The notes under the pieces were generated by a model. The model had not been told where the DNA came from and ran no database searches. It was given only the letters and a program-made list of their open reading frames with translations. A DNA stretch of 64,000 nt from Apis mellifera. Its lineage: Eukaryota > Arthropoda > Insecta > Hymenoptera > Apidae. Location of the stretch: positions 11,801,086 through 11,865,085 of the forward strand of contig NC_037638.1 of NCBI RefSeq assembly GCF_003254395.2, written 5' to 3'. Each line of letters starts with the position of its first letter. Position 1 is the first letter of the stretch. Position numbers and translations under genes: made by a program. Positions 1-15,800 of the stretch are shown here, piece after piece.

Positions 1-62
1 TGGACCTGCTAAATTGAAATACAGAGAGAGGACTGCGTCTCCCCCTCCCTTTAGCTTCTCAG

Positions 63-852
63 TATACAGGGTGTCCTGATAGCGTGTATAATTTTTAAGG
101 ATTGTATAGACCAATATAAAATATTCGTGGCGGTAACTTTGAAATTCGCGGTAAAAATTTGAAAAATTTGTTTATCAAAAATACAAACTTTTTCTTATTG
201 ATGCGGATATTTTATTAGTTTCTTTCATGAGTTAATCGTGAATTTAAATAAAGAAAATTCCTAGGAGAGTTTTAATAAATTTGATATTAAAAAAAAACCT
301 TATAATTATAATTAATGAAAATATTTCACATTATAAACAAATGAATAATTATATAAATATAAACTATTAATATATTGATTTTATTACATTATAGAATTGA
401 TATGAATATTTATTTATTATTTAATTAAATTGATTCATTCCAGAAGTGGTAATATTTGAAAACAATTCTTGTTTTTAAAAAAACTTTATCTTCAATTTTA
501 TTTTTTAATTATTTTTTATAAAATCTTTTTCTCCATTTTTTTTTATTATTGTCGTGATAATATATAATAATATAAAAATAATAATATACAATTCTTAAAT
601 TGAAAGAATAAAATTCTGAAAAATAATAAAAATTTATTACAAATAAAGAATTGACGCTAATATAATAATAAATTAACAATTTTATTAAATAAGATGCAAT
701 TATATATACTCATTTATATACTCATATACAGTCAAATGCACTTACATTTGATTTTTAAATTCAAAAACAAAGTGTTCTACGTTTTTGATTCATTTTATTC
801 CTATAAAATCATTCTATTTAATTACACCGCTAGTTAAGGAACACCCTGTATA
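63..852. mobile_element. Non-autonomous TIR element (MITE-like)
   Basis: A perfect 12-bp inverted repeat, TATACAGGGTGT at 63-74 and ACACCCTGTATA at 841-852, bounds about 790 bp of AT-rich DNA. Imperfect similarity continues inward, with TAGCG followed by TGTA near both ends. The TATA ends would fit insertion at a TA dinucleotide, as in Tc1/mariner-type elements. There is no transposase or long ORF inside, so it would be a non-autonomous copy. The superfamily is inferred from the ends only. Confidence 0.6.
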
Positions 853-3800
853 TTCCTGTCTCTATTCCACACTTGATACGAAGGCCGCATCTTTCCATTG
901 AAAATGTATGTGCAACGAAATTTCTACCACCATCTCACGGATTACGTTGCCGAGTCCTCGGTCAGGATGGTTCTGTACCTTTTTCGTCTACGTGTTGGTA
1001 CGAACAGCTCGCATAGTACCATCGCACACAGTTACAGAGAGAATGGAATGAAACTCGGTGGAAGGATGAGGAATAGCATGCAAATGAAATATTAATTAAA
1101 TCTATTAAAATTCTCTGTCTCTCTCCGTTTCTGACCTCTTCTTTCTCTGTTGCCGTTCTATCGTTCTATCGTTTTCTAACTTTCCTGCTTTTCCACGAGA
1201 TTCTTTATCGTCTAGACAATTTCACAATAGTTTTTTTCTATGATTTTTTTAGTCATTCTTTTCTTTTTTATTTTCTTAATTATATTTCTTTTTTAAAAAT
1301 ATATCATTTTCTTTTTTATATTTGATCTTATGGTTTATTTTTTTCTTCAGAATGTTTTTTATATCTATTTTTTCAACTCCGTGTTTAAAGTAGTTATTTA
1401 CTTTTTATTTTCATATTCAGTATAATTTCTCTACTTTGCTAAAACTAAAAATTGCTTTAAAATAAATAAATTATTAATTAATATAAAGTAATTTAAATAT
1501 TGATAAATAATATTGATAAATAAATACTTTTTAAATTATCTGTCTGCTATTTTATTTTAATAATTTAATATTATACTTTGATAATAGTTAAAATTATCCA
1601 TTTTATTCGTTTCATAACAATATTTAACTATAATCCAAAACATGATTTTAATTATTTTTGCAAATGTTAAGATGATTAGAATATTTAATAATTAATCTAC
1701 TATCTATTTTAATTTGAAATACTTTTGAAAAACGAGTTTATTTTATTTTTACTTTTTATTCTTCCAACTTACAAAATATCATAATTTAATAATAATTTGT
1801 TCCTTAACAAGTTCGTTTAAAAATTTGCAAGATAGAAAATTGTAGATGAGAACTCACTTTCCGCTATTACTTTGCCATCCTCCGTCCTCGAAGCCCCTTT
1901 CATCGTTGGTTAATACGTGCGCGTATTTCACTGCTCCAGGCCGCGGTGTTTCGGTCGACAAGGCCGCGCCACCATCAAATTCATTCTATCACCCGAGCAT
2001 ATTCCATTAATTACTTTCACTTTGCGTCAATGGCATTTCCATTTCAATGATCGTCGTCGCCCTCACCTCCACGCGTCGACGCCGTTTCCACCCCCGCAAT
2101 CCCCTTCCAATGGAATTCACCGCTTCCTGTTCACCATTGAATTACGTTTCGTATTGTAAGTGAAATACAACGCCGCCTATCTATCGGGAGGCGGAGACTT
2201 ACTTATTTACTTCGAATTACATATTTTCTTTTTTTCCTCCCATTTCATTTTTTTTTCTATTTCTTTTCTTTTGATTTCGTGGAAAAATTTCTTTTTTAGT
2301 AGCTTTATTATATTTCTTTTTCTTTTTTTTTTTTTGATATAATGAAATTACAATTGGCTAATGTTCAAATTTGATAAAAAAAAAGTTAAGAATCAATGAT
2401 TGTTGTAAATAATTGTGATGAATTAAAATGATACTTACATGATGTAATATATACATTCATTGCAATAATAGTACACTTTATATTAATTATAAGAATACTA
2501 AAAGCAGTATTATGTATATTACTTTTACACTTTATTTTATATTTTCATTATAAATTTAAATTAAAAATCATAATCTTTATTTCTTCATAATTCCAATTTA
2601 AAAAAATAACAATTTTAAAAAATGTTTTCTTAATATATTAACTAATAAACTAATCCTTCTTAAAAAAATTCAAATTGTTTGGTCCAATTTTAAGAATGTG
2701 CGAATATTTTTGTCAATCACTGTACAATTCCAAGCTTTTATCAATATCCATTTTTAAAATTGACTTATCTTATTGATCTTACAGAATGGTCGCTCACCTC
2801 GGTATAACGTGTTAAATCGGATTCTTATGTAATGTTTGACTCGTGACACGGCTTTTACGCAGGTACAACAAAACCATGAACCACGTTTTACCTGCCACGG
2901 TTTCGATCTCGTGTCCACGTGTTTGCCCATCCATTATGGCTACAATAACAAGGATCGTCCGCTCCATCGGCTTCCCTTCTAACCTCCCACGTTTCTTTTT
3001 TTCCACATCCTTGTCCACTTTCCTTCACGTTTTCTCTTGTTCCTTCGGTAACAGTCGAACGAAGGTACTGATCGGTTCTACACCATGTTGACCCTATTCT
3101 CATTTTAAACATCGTTCGACGGACCACGGGACTCTCGTCCTCGTTCCTCGAGGATCTCGACGAATGAGCACACAAATTGAACGAATGCTACGTCTCTGCG
3201 TGAAAGAACCTGTAACGTTCTCTCCGCTTTATTGTTGCACACTTCAACATCGTGCAATGTTAAGATCACAGGATACACGAGATAATATTCTTTTTTTGTC
3301 GAAAGAACAAGCTGCCTTCTTCTCGATTTTTCTGTGTTAAGTAGTATACTTTATGTTCCTTTCATTGGAATATTGTGAAGAGATAATAAAGAATAAAGAA
3401 TTTCATGAAATTTTTCATGGAAATTGTCCTTTCTTTCGTTTCTTTATTTATTACTTCTTTGTGCGTTTCGATTTTTATTCCTCTTTTTTTTCCTTTATTT
3501 TTTGTTTACATTGAAAGTTTTATTATGAAAAGTTAAAAAAAAAATTTATTAAAATTTTGAAAAATAATTGGTTTTTTAATTTCTATGAACTATAAATTTA
3601 TGATTTTTTTTTCCTTTTTTTTTTTTTTCTTTAATTGAGTTTTATGTCATTGTAGAAATTATTAATTGTGTGGTAAACATTTATTCAGATTGTTGAATGA
3701 TGAACCTTCTGTTAGTTCTATGTAAATATAAGGATCTTTCTGGAAGTTGTCTTTCAAAGTATTATTCATTACTATGTCTACTTTCTATTTCAAAGTCTGA

Positions 3801-6800
3801 ATACATCAAATCTAACTTTGCCCATTTGGTAAAAAAAAATACATAGAATGTAATTATCATTATTTCTTCAAGATGTACAAAATGTTTCAGACCTTAAAAA
3901 AAAATTATAGATTAGAAAAAAAAGAAACATATATTTATATGAAAAATGTTTATTTATTACAATTTTAAATTACTATACTTAATAATGTTGAAAAGTAATT
4001 TTTCTCTCTGTATATATAAATTTATTTTATATTAATATTATTAGGATAGCCAAATATATATTATAATAAATACAATATAATATGTAAACTTTTTGTAATC
4101 ATTATATATTTTTCTTATTTTTTTTTTAAGTTTTTTAAGTTTTTTATGTTTAAAAAAAAATTATAAAGAAAAGGATATAGATATATTCTTTCATTTTATA
4201 TTGGCACATTGTTCCAATATCGTGTCGATTCCAAGACATGTGATCCATTGTCCTTTTTACAGACCATGTGATTTCGAATTCGCCTGGAATTTCGTGGCGA
4301 CAATGAGCATACCTACTCTTTCAATTCCCTCTCCACTTCTCGACCAGTTTTCTTTCAGAGGCAACGGATATTGAATACCGTTTCCACATGCCCACCACGT
4401 AGCTAGATCGCGAGGATCACGATTTCTATCACATCCCCTTAACGGTGACCTTAACGTAACGGCGGGTTTTCAGGCCACCGATCCTCTTTCCCCTTCTCGA
4501 TTTCTCTCATCGAAGACCCTCCATTATTCAACGATATTAAAATTGTCTTCTATAATCGAAATGTTCCTTGAATAATTTTAAAACCGTTTTAATGCTGGAA
4601 ATGTTATGATTTGATAAATAAATTACATAAAAAAATAACACAAATACAAGATTTTCCAAAATTTTTACTTGCAAAGAATTAAAAATTTTTTTTTAAATGG
4701 AAAGCAGAAAATAAAAATAAATATGGCAATATAAAATCTTCAAAGTTCATAAACGTCACAAATTTCTTTGCAATTTTTAAAAAATTCTTTCAAACCTGCT
4801 GATTCTTGAGTACGAACGTCCTAAATACCTCGGTAACTCCTTCGAAATATTCGGAACTCATTTGTATGCCATTGAAAGGCATTAAGGCGCGCGTGGGCAA
4901 CGTATATTAATCCGGGATTACTTTCGAACGTGCGACTAATTTAATTTTTCGTCTCCCCTTCTCGCGATCTACTTCGTGACCCCATGGCCTGTTGTCAATT
5001 GCAGGTCGACACCTTTGCCCTGTCGCGTGCGCCTAATCGCTTTAGAATTAACTGCACCCCTGCGTGCTTTTGTGGGGGCCTTCGATATCTTGGGGACGTG
5101 GCTGGTTCTCAGTTTCTTTTTAAATTTAACAATCAAACGCATCGTTTGATACGCAACAGTCTCGAATCTTATTCAACATTTTTAAGTCCAAATTGAGATG
5201 CGATCTCACGATCAAATTTGTTGTCATTTAAATTGTCTGTATACGTCATAGATTTAGGTTAGTAGGTCTCGTATAATAAGTTGGAAGTTTGTGTGAATTC
5301 AAATTAATGCAATTGAAGAAACAAATATTCACATTTTAAGTTATTATATCTTGTTGTTAAATTAGAAATGTTAATAGAAATAATTAATTATTAAATTCGT
5401 TTGAGATATACATACTAATTTGTATAGTATATTATATTTATATATTATATTATATATTTGGAAATATATCTTTTGAAATTTCTTAGGTTTTCTTTATTTC
5501 TTTTTACTTCACACAGTTTAAATGTTTTCTTAACACAGAAATTTAATAACAAAACTCTAACCTATATTCACGAATTTCATAGATCTTTTCATAAATTTTT
5601 AACCTTTTTCAGTTTCGATTATACTTTTGATTTGTAAAACATTAAAATACACTATGATAAACAAAAATATATATGTATATACTTTTCTTTATAAAAGAAA
5701 TATTATATAACTGTAAAAAAAAGAAAATATTATATCACTTTTATAATTCAGCGAAATATTCGCAATACCAAGGAACATCGGTTAAACAGTACGCTCTATA
5801 TTACCTACGGGGAAAAAGATACGATGGACGGTTATCGCGGCAAAATTGAAAACTGTGACGTTCCCCAGCATTCGGTACAATTTTTTCCATGAAGTTAATG
5901 TTAATCAGTCGCGGACGTGACGTGGATGGAGGGTGCTCGACTGGATTTCATGTCGGCCACTGCCAGGCTTGTACAGCCTCTATGCCATAAACGTGCTGCC
6001 ATAAGTACTTTGGCAATATACATCCCAGCATCGGGACTCGTCCATTACAACAGGCTAGCGCGTGATCGTGCAACCACTCGTGGAGCACCGGCGCGCAACG
6101 CAGAAATGATTTTGTACCGTTCATTTCGGAACGGTAATCCAATAGCAGCGAAGGTTTTCCATATTTTCGCCCGATTCTTTTTCCGAAACGGCACCGTGAA
6201 AAATGACGTTTTATTGCCGCTGTGAAACATCGACTGGAGTGCTTTTGCACGAGTGGACACCGAATTTTCGATGGTCCATGACATGGTCCTCGAGGACCCG
6301 GATTGGCTGTTACCATTGTTGCTTGTTTTCAAAAGTTTATTCGTTCATTGATTGACAAATTTTTTGATTAAATAGGATAGCAGAGAGCAAACTAATTTCC
6401 ATATTATCTCATTGTTTATTTTCGAAGAAAACATTCTTGAATAAAAATTCTTTTTTTAAAGATTTTTTTAAAGATAATGGTAACACGTATACATAATAAT
6501 AACGTGAATAACCATAAACCATATATAACTCTTAAAATGTAAAAAAATATATTATTATTGAAATAAATAATAAAATTTTAAGGAAAAATATTAATAAAAT
6601 TTCATAACTTAAAAAAAATAATTTTGTTATCGTGATCTGAATACTTCAATTTTTCAAAATACTTCAATTTTTTAAAGTTAAATATAAATAGAAAAAACTA
6701 ATAATAAAAAAATATTAAATATATCCTTGGAATTTTGTTTCATAACTAATATAAAACAAAATTATTTAACAATAACAATTATCAAAAAGATTGCAAGTGA

Positions 6801-9800
6801 CATATTTATATTCCAGGCTTGCTTTCTAACATTGTTAGAAATTAATTATAATATAATTGATTATAATAATTACATTGATAATTATATCGATGATATATCA
6901 ATTTCATAATAATTTAAATATTTACAATTACATTCTCGTACAATATTGATATATAATTACTCAATACTAGCATTGAATTTTATGTATTGAGTTTTATGTG
7001 TTGAGTTTTTTCTTATTATCTACTCATTCGTCGATGTCCAACACAGTAAAAGGATGATGATATAGATATCCTATAGAGGAGGATCTTTGTTCGTAGTGAT
7101 TCCACAAGCAACAAGAGATCGTTGCACAATGAGACCCGCATAAGAGGTATTAGAATATACGCATCCCTATATACAAACAGTTTTCACCGCGATATACCTA
7201 TATAAACTCAGAATTAACTTCTTTATCCCTTATCCATTACATATATTTCATAATTTATTCAATAAATTAATAAAAAAATAATAAAATAACTTAACATATT
7301 TATCAGCAGATACGTCACAAGGTTTTTCCAATTTATTCCAATGCTAAACGTCATACGTATACACTTGACAGCAATATTTTTTCTTCTTATAGTCACATGA
7401 TAAAATAAAATTTGTTTAAATGGATATATTGATGCGCTTGACCTAAAAAAAATTAAATTTCAAATATTTGTCAATATTCATAATAAAAAAATGTATTGAC
7501 AGATACGAGAACAAAAGTATGATCTATTTATACCTTTTACTTCGATTTACTATGTGTAAGTAAACGTATTAAATATAAATATAAAGAATAATATAAAAAA
7601 AAAAACTAATTCAATTTACTACAATCCACTACATTCCATTTTTTTAAATATCATAAATTTACGTTTAATATATTATATAATGACATTTAAATAAATGATT
7701 AGCAAATCCTTACTAGGTGTTATATGAAGAACATTAAAAGATGTGTCATTAAAAGGCGGCTATTAACATCATAAAACGCTGTCAATTGACCGTTCACAAA
7801 ACAATTCTCTTTAATCTTTTCTTCGTGGATACCCTCTCTATCGTTCCCTTACCGTTGACGGTGCTCCACGATTCAAAAATCGCGTGCGTTCTTTCACGCA
7901 CGCTTATTCGTGGGGTCCTCGAACAAAATGCACACGCGCGTTACACATCTCGTCCAACCGCGGCTTCTCCCATTCATTCGCGTTATGTATAGTGTACAGT
8001 GCCATGTAAGTATAATAAATAAGAACGCTTGAGGATCCATTGTGCCAATTGTTTTCGATAGTCTCATCGAAAACGACAAGGTCTGTTTGTGGGATGTACG
8101 CTATAGGGCACGCACACGTCTATTGACAAGTACTTATATACATCTGTATGTGCATGTACATTCCTATTCCTCTTCTTTTCTAACATTCTCTTTCTTTGGA
8201 TTTCTACTCTTCTACTTTTATATGGTTCGATTTTTTTCTTAATCTTCTTTCTTACTCCGCAAAGTCTCTTATTCTTTTATACCTGTATGAAAAAAAAAAA
8301 AAAACAAGAACTCAGCAGGATCCCTGAAGGCAACCACGAAAGCTGGATATTCGGTCATAGTAATACGACGTGTACGTGCTCACTGACCGTGCATGAGTGT
8401 GTACTTGCACCCTTTTCTTGGTTAAGACGGTATTTCGAAACGTTTCCGCGAGCTTCCAGTCCATCAAGCAACCGATCCTGCCGCCATGTACCTTCGTATA
8501 ATGCTTTCCTGAAAGTTGATCCTTCTCATAGATCCCTTTTCAGAAATCGAATTAATGTAACGATCAACTAAAAATAGAGAATATTCAGAGAGTTGAAAAT
8601 CTAAATTTGAATTGCATGAAATTCAATTGACAGTTATAAATTATTATTTATAATTTTTCTTCGTTGATTTAAAGTTTCACATATTTTTCAAAATCATTAT
8701 CAAATTTAATATAAAGAAAAGAGAAATAATTATTAATAAAATTTAACAAAACTCGACGAATAGGAAGGCTATTAGAAATAGTTACTAGAAATAGTTACTA
8801 GTTATCAGAAAAAGTCAATGAGAACCATGGATCTCGAATAGAAGTAATATTAACATAAGATGGCGATAAAGAACAAGCAAGCAAGGGCGAAAGAAAGTCT
8901 ATATATAATTTAACGATGCAAACCAAGGGAGGAGCGTGTCATTTTTTTCTTGTGCAGCGTGGCCGTAGCACGATATGGGTGGATTCGTTTTCACTGAAGC
9001 TTCTGTGTGCATCCCACTTACCCCACCATTTTCGCGCATTAGCTCATGATAGCTACGTAGGAAAATGTAAGGCATATACTATATAGTCAACCTTGGGTAC
9101 CTACTCGTGTCACCCATTTCGGGCATTACGATCCCATTTCTGTGGCTATTATCCGGACTCAGATCTTAAATGCGTCTGCTGGATATTGCCTCTTCGGCCG
9201 TACCGATAAAAATTTCCATGCAAATTATCGCGAGTTACGCCCACTATCTTTTCTCTGTCTTCATCTTTCTCTTTCTCTCTCTTCTTTCTTTGATTTGCTA
9301 TCTTCTTTTTCTTCAATCATTTTTATTTGATTTTAATTTGATATTAAAAAGGATTCAAATGTTTGAAAGAAAACATCTAAAGTTGCAAATATCTATCTAT
9401 ATTTTTTTATTTGCGCATTAAATATACATTTCCAAATTTTCTAGTAATTTATTTTTCTTTGCAATTGCTAGGAACATTTGAAATATTGCTAAAGTTAATC
9501 ATTATTGCCAATCTAACAAATGTTAACCTATAAAACTTTGTTTCCTTCTGTTTACATATTAATACGTAGTTTATATAAAAAATATAAATAAAAAAGCATA
9601 AAAATTGTGTGTAATTAAGAAATTATTATATACTATAGTGTATTTAGTGTATTAGAATATATATAGTGTATAAGAAATTAAATTAATTTTTAAGAGAAGA
9701 AATTTAATTCAAAACAAAGAATGAATAGAATGAACTTAGTCATGACTTTTCAATTAACCAAACAATACTTGTTAGCCAAGATTATTATGATAATCTGATG

Positions 9801-12800
9801 TATACTACATTCGCCACTCTCTTATTCATTGGATACAATACAGAGAATACAACATGCAGAACCAGTAATCGGCCAATCAGTTAAGTCGAGCATTGTTTCG
9901 AACAAACGCGCGAGAGCACCAGAGGGTTGTCCCTAATCCTTGCGGCCTATCGAAAATCCATGATCGAAATATATCTACTCTGTCAAACGCATGCGTACCT
10001 AGATCGGGCTACCCTTTCGTCCGACAAGGATTTTTACGGCTTTCAATCCTGTCAGAATGAAGGACGTGTCGCCTCTGGATTTGCCATCGAAATCTTTGTT
10101 ATGTACTTTGCCATAAATCAGGATGCGCTTCAATCGATGGGTTATGATCCGATCACGTGGAATATATTAAATCAACGGTGGACGGTATTCTCTTGTTTTT
10201 TTTTTTTTTTCATTTTACATTTTTGCTCAAATTATTAAAATCTACTATTTTCTTTCGTAAAATATCATTGATTGATTAATCTCTTTACAATTAATTTCTA
10301 ATTTAGAATTAACTAAAAAATTAATTGATTCACTATGTATGAAAATCATTCCTCATATAATTGTTTCAGTGAAAAAAAAGTATTTATATTATTTCTTAAC
10401 AAAGTAAGTATTGATGTAAGTAGTAAGTAAGATAATAATTGCAAAAAGAATATTAAAAACTAAATGGAAAAGATATAATAGATGAATAAATCTAACCTTA
10501 TATCTTTATAGATATTATATTTCATATAATTACTTCAATAAAAGGAAAGAATTTATATCATTTCTTAGAGAAATAAGTGTGATAATAGTCGTGAAGAAAA
10601 ATCGAAAAAATATTAATAATGGATAGACTTAACCTTACATCTTTGCTCTCATGGTTGAGTTTTCACCGTGGTTTCGAACCCTTTGTTCTAGTATGGGTCA
10701 CGTGCCGTCGTTGATGGGAGAATTATCGTCCACGGTCGGTAACGTGGGATTACTGTGGCCAATAATTTTCCGGGGTCGAATTTGTTTGATATACTATATC
10801 CATTGTATGATCCATAGAAAGAGGCTTCCCACTCTCTATTGTGGCCACGACGGTTGAGGGGTTGAGCAAAACAGAGACAAGAAGATAGAAAAGGGAGTAA
10901 AAGAGAGACGGTCGAACGACAGAAACGCAAAAGGGTGGTTTTGCCCAGACTCACAAGTGGCAGCTTTTAATCTCTTCCAGGGATATCTCAACTCGAGTCT
11001 GAATTGTACCTCGTTACCAGCGATTTAATTGCTTGTTAATGGATAATCGAAGTATTTTACGAATTGGCTCCGGCAATACTAACCATCGACTTCATGGTGA
11101 AACATTTAATTTTGTAACTTCGACTGAATAAATCAAACAATTAATTAACTTATCTAATAATTACTATATCTCTTTTCAAAATAATCATGTTATATTTTTT
11201 TTTTTTCAGAATTAACCGATAACAAATCATATCCATTGAAAATATCAACCTAATGGAAGATATAAAACTACAGGCACGAAAGTAAATATTTAATAGTCTG
11301 CTCTAAATAATAGAAGAGACACAAGGTGGGAGGTTACGGTGCTAATTGACCGATCAATCTTCATTAGAAAACGGCTTAATTACAGTACAAGCTCTCTCTC
11401 TTAGAAACTGCTCTCCGTCGTAGCCATCGTTTCCTTCACCTCCTTTCTTCCGGTGCCCTGGAAAGTTTAATAATTCCGAAACCTTGGTGAGATATAAATC
11501 ACAGAGGTACCTCTCTCGATGCCGTCCTCCTTTTCCCTCTGCCTTTCTCTCCGCTATGGCCATAATTCGAAAAACTTTCGAGGGAACAAAAGTGAGGACT
11601 TTTGTTCCAAGTTTTAGTCCTTCATCTCATTCCTCGTTCGTGAGGGCGCTGTGTTTGCGGAGCGACGCCCCGACAGTGTTTTATTCGCTTTGTCTCTTTT
11701 TCCTGTTAGGTATACAATGCCGTAACTGCCTGGACCATCTCTTCGCGTACCTCCTTCGCGTCCAACCACGAAAGATTCCAAGTTTCTCTCCTTTCCTCCC
11801 TTTTACCATCTCGCTCTTCTTTAATTCTTGATCTTCCTTTTTCTGTCTCATTCTTTCTTCATTTTATTATTTCTCTTTCTCCGTCACGCTAACCAGAAGA
11901 AGACGAGATAAAGTACGTATACGCAAAACATCGAGGGTTTCGCGGCGTTTTGTTGGGTAAAAGAAGGATAGGAAGAGAACAAAATGGAACGGAGTACCGC
12001 CCACGCATACAGAAGAAAGACCGGTGAACAAGTTCATTCCGATTCTTCTATACCTTCTCTACCTCTTAGTGGGACCATTAAATCTTCGTTGAACAGATCT
12101 GTTAACCATTCGACCCTTATGTAATGATTAATAATGCACAAATACAATATATTGATTTCTTTTCTAATTTATCATATCTAATTGATATGATATTGCAAGC
12201 GAATCCTATTGATCTATTTTGAAAACTATATATTTTTATTAATATTTTTATTAATACTATTAACTATAGCTATATATAACTTATTAATACTATTACTTAT
12301 AACTATTTTTATTAATACACTTCCAATCAAATCAAATGTTATTCAATAAGTATAATAAAATATTTCATAACGTTTGATGATGAAGAAAATTGAGATGGAG
12401 ATTAATGGAAATATTAGGTACCAATCTGACTAATATTGAAAATAACTTCAAATGGAATTACGCGCGTTTCTATTGACTTCAAACGAAATTTTCGGATAGG
12501 AATAGCGACCAGCGTTGAATTAGAGACTCGAAAGCGATCCGACCTAATTAATTTATTCGCATATGGAGAACGCATCGTTATTGATTGATTAGCAGACGCG
12601 GCCTAAACCGCGGAATAATTTTCATTTCACGTACAGGGGGAAATACTCAGACACGACATATTCGTTTTTACCGACCGAACCCGACGCGGACGAATCTTTT
12701 TTCGTTTTTCGGCGCGCGAAACCGTGGCGCAAAGGAAGAAGAAGGGGAGAGACGTAGTAGAGTATGATGACAGCGGAAAGACACGACCACCATAGAGAGA

Positions 12801-15800
12801 ATGTCGATCTCGTTTTTGCGAACGGTTGGAAGACACGCGGAATGGACGTTTGTCGATATCGTTTACACGAACGACACGTACGTATAAGTTACGATGATGT
12901 GAGGCAGATCCATTAGACTATGCAATTGTCCACGTATTGCATTGTCAGCCACCATAGAGATTTCTATTCAGAAATCGCGGAAGTCCCCGGATGCATTGAC
13001 GAGAGGTAGAGGATGATCGAGGACCGCTCTTGTTGCGAGAAGGAAAGAGACACGAGAGAGACGGAATACCATGATCGAGGATACTGGTTACTCGTATTTC
13101 CCTTTTTTCCCCTCTCTTCCTAATTGTCATACGTGATATTCGTTTCTACGGAAGTCAAGAATCTTTTCTACCGTGTGTACATATATTAGAAATTGTCAGA
13201 AATTTTATTTTAACTATCACGTACGTATATATAGATAAATTTATATAATTAAAATGTTTTAATTTCAAATAGATAACATTCGTGTATCATAACGTAAGTA
13301 ACATAACCTAAAATTATCGACATGATTAATTTATTATCATACAATCTTTTTATTTAGATTACTATAAAACTAATTCGATTTCTTAGAAGAACCATCTCTT
13401 TCATTCATCAATTTTTCTTTATTGATGAAATCGTAACAAGATTCTTCGAATGATTGAACAAAAGCTTTCGGTCCCCTAATTAACCCAGTTCAAAGATCCC
13501 GTGTCGGTGAAATGAATCTTTGTTACGCCCCGATTCGCTTCTGTGGAAACACACGCACGCCGCTTGATCGAGGGTGAACACGGGTTTGAATAAAAAGCTT
13601 TTTACATGACCAGGAGAAATAAAAGAGCGTGCGCGAGAGGAAAGGAAGAAAAATCTCGGATTTCCCGTTCTGCTACGCGCCCTTGTCTTTTGCCCTCTCG
13701 AGTTTCCTGGATCGTTCTTACCACGCCCAGCAATTTGCCTTGTGCTACAACTTTGCGATCGATTATTCCTCGATTATGGTGTAACGAGATATCCAATGGT
13801 AATATCCGTAGTACACATGGCCATTGTTCGATTATAAAACCAATAGTCTATTTTATTACGTTTTCTTAATATCCCGGTCTCCATATACCTGTGGGCCTAT
13901 CATGAAACAATTATGTCCTCCCTACATCATTCATTTCAAATTACATGATGTATGAGTATTCTATGATTACAACCAATGATTGACAAGAAAAGGATAGGAA
14001 GGAAGGATTGAAACGCACAAAAGCTTAAGTAAGTTTTCCATAGTTTCAAAAATAAATTCATAAGAATACTTTTTAAATCAATTTGCATTCAAATATGATT
14101 TATTTTCAGGAAGGATTTAAAAGAATAGATATTTAATTTTATACAGATGTACACAAAATATTTTTAATGTTAATACCATTTTATTTATATTCATATGCAT
14201 CAATGATATTGCTTTTTTATATTATATAAACTATTTTTATATGTATAATCGGCTGGTACAATATTTAATGAATGAATTAATGTTAAAATTCTATATTCAT
14301 AGAAAAATTATTCATATAATGTTTTGTCAATATATTTCAAAATCATTATATTTCAGTAAGGATAAAAAGTTTTTAAATAATTATCTGTGAATTTATTCTT
14401 GATATCTTAGATAAATTAAAAGAAATAGATTATTTGTAAAAAATTAAATGATTAATATATTATAAAAATCAAAGACATAATCGTTGAGGAGAATAGGGTG
14501 TATTTTGTTAACCACAGCGGTTGTCATCTCGTGTCCTTTCAAACAATAACGAGAGGACAATGACTAGTTTGAAATTCGCGAACAAAGCGGGTGTAGACAT
14601 ATTCAAATGGCACTTATAATGGTACTTATAAAAGGAACCATGCTTAAAACCGTACCTGTATCCCCTACAAATATACCTGGTATAAACGGTGGGTACGATT
14701 GCAAAATCCTTTCACCAATTGGATTCATTGTATGGTTGATCCAGTACAACGCGTCTATTCTGTTCGATAACCACAAATCGTGCAAAGCCACGCTTCGGGC
14801 ACTACTTTCTATTATCCGTTACCACTTTCTTTCTTCCTTTTTTTTATTTTTTTTTCTCATATAGATTAAATGCTAATCCGAAGAAGAAATTTTTTATTTT
14901 TCCTTTATTCTTAAAATTGGATAAGATCTATTTATTTATAGAAGCATTATTCTTTTCTTAAAACATTTATGCTAATTTATTTACTTATTAAAATTCAATT
15001 TTCAAACAATTGTTTATTATCTTAAAAATCAAATCATTTTTTTAAATCTACATTCACATTGCGTCATATTCATCTTAATTTTATTAATTAATTTTCAATA
15101 AATTAATTCCCAAAGTCAAGAAAAGTTTATCGAAAAGTTTCATAATCAACATTAAGTTAGACTAACAGATTTATCTTTTATTTACAGTTCTCTATCCGGG
15201 ATCCATGAATTTTCTATCTAACTGGAGCATTTATACGAAGCATCGGTGGTTTTATTTAAATACCCGGGAAGGATTCAGTGGCCAAAAAATCGGCGAACCG
15301 TAAAGAAAGATTCACGGATAAAAAGGGGATCCGTTTGATCGCGGACCAGCGCTTGAAGCGTGGTGAAAAACCAGTCCCGACCGTATCACTCCATTTCTTT
15401 GGTCAGGATCGGGCCAAACAATTAAACTCGAATGAGAAAATCTCTTTTGATGGCGATGTACCGCGATGAACGCACGACGGACATATTAGTATAATAAGCA
15501 ACGATCTGTGTACGCATATATAGATTATGACAACAAAGAGGATGAATGAAAGAAACGACGGAGATAGCAGTAGCAATGATGAAAAGAACTAGGTAATGGG
15601 AAGGTTGGGAAATGTACAATAATTAATGTGTGCCCAGGTGGTAGTGAATAGAACTATGCAACTCCACTGGGTAAATTATTTCATATCTCCTGACCTATTG
15701 CATATCTTTATGATCTAAAAACTTCAAACTGAGCAATTAATCTGAAAAGAATTTTCTAGATTATTTCTTGTGATCATCCTGATATCTATTTGATGGTTTT

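Noticed and set aside
5917..6316. Overlapping ORFs of 102 and 122 codons on both strands
   Set aside because: Both strands are open because the island is GC-richer with few stops. Neither product resembles a known family, and they overlap each other.
10651..10690. Possible tRNA B-box (GGTTTCGAACCC)
   Set aside because: It has an extra base compared with the consensus, and no A-box or cloverleaf could be built around it.
14603..14864. ORFs of 62 and 85 codons on opposite strands
   Set aside because: Same island effect; no motif recognised, no splice context, and one runs into a poly-T tract translated as Phe/Leu.
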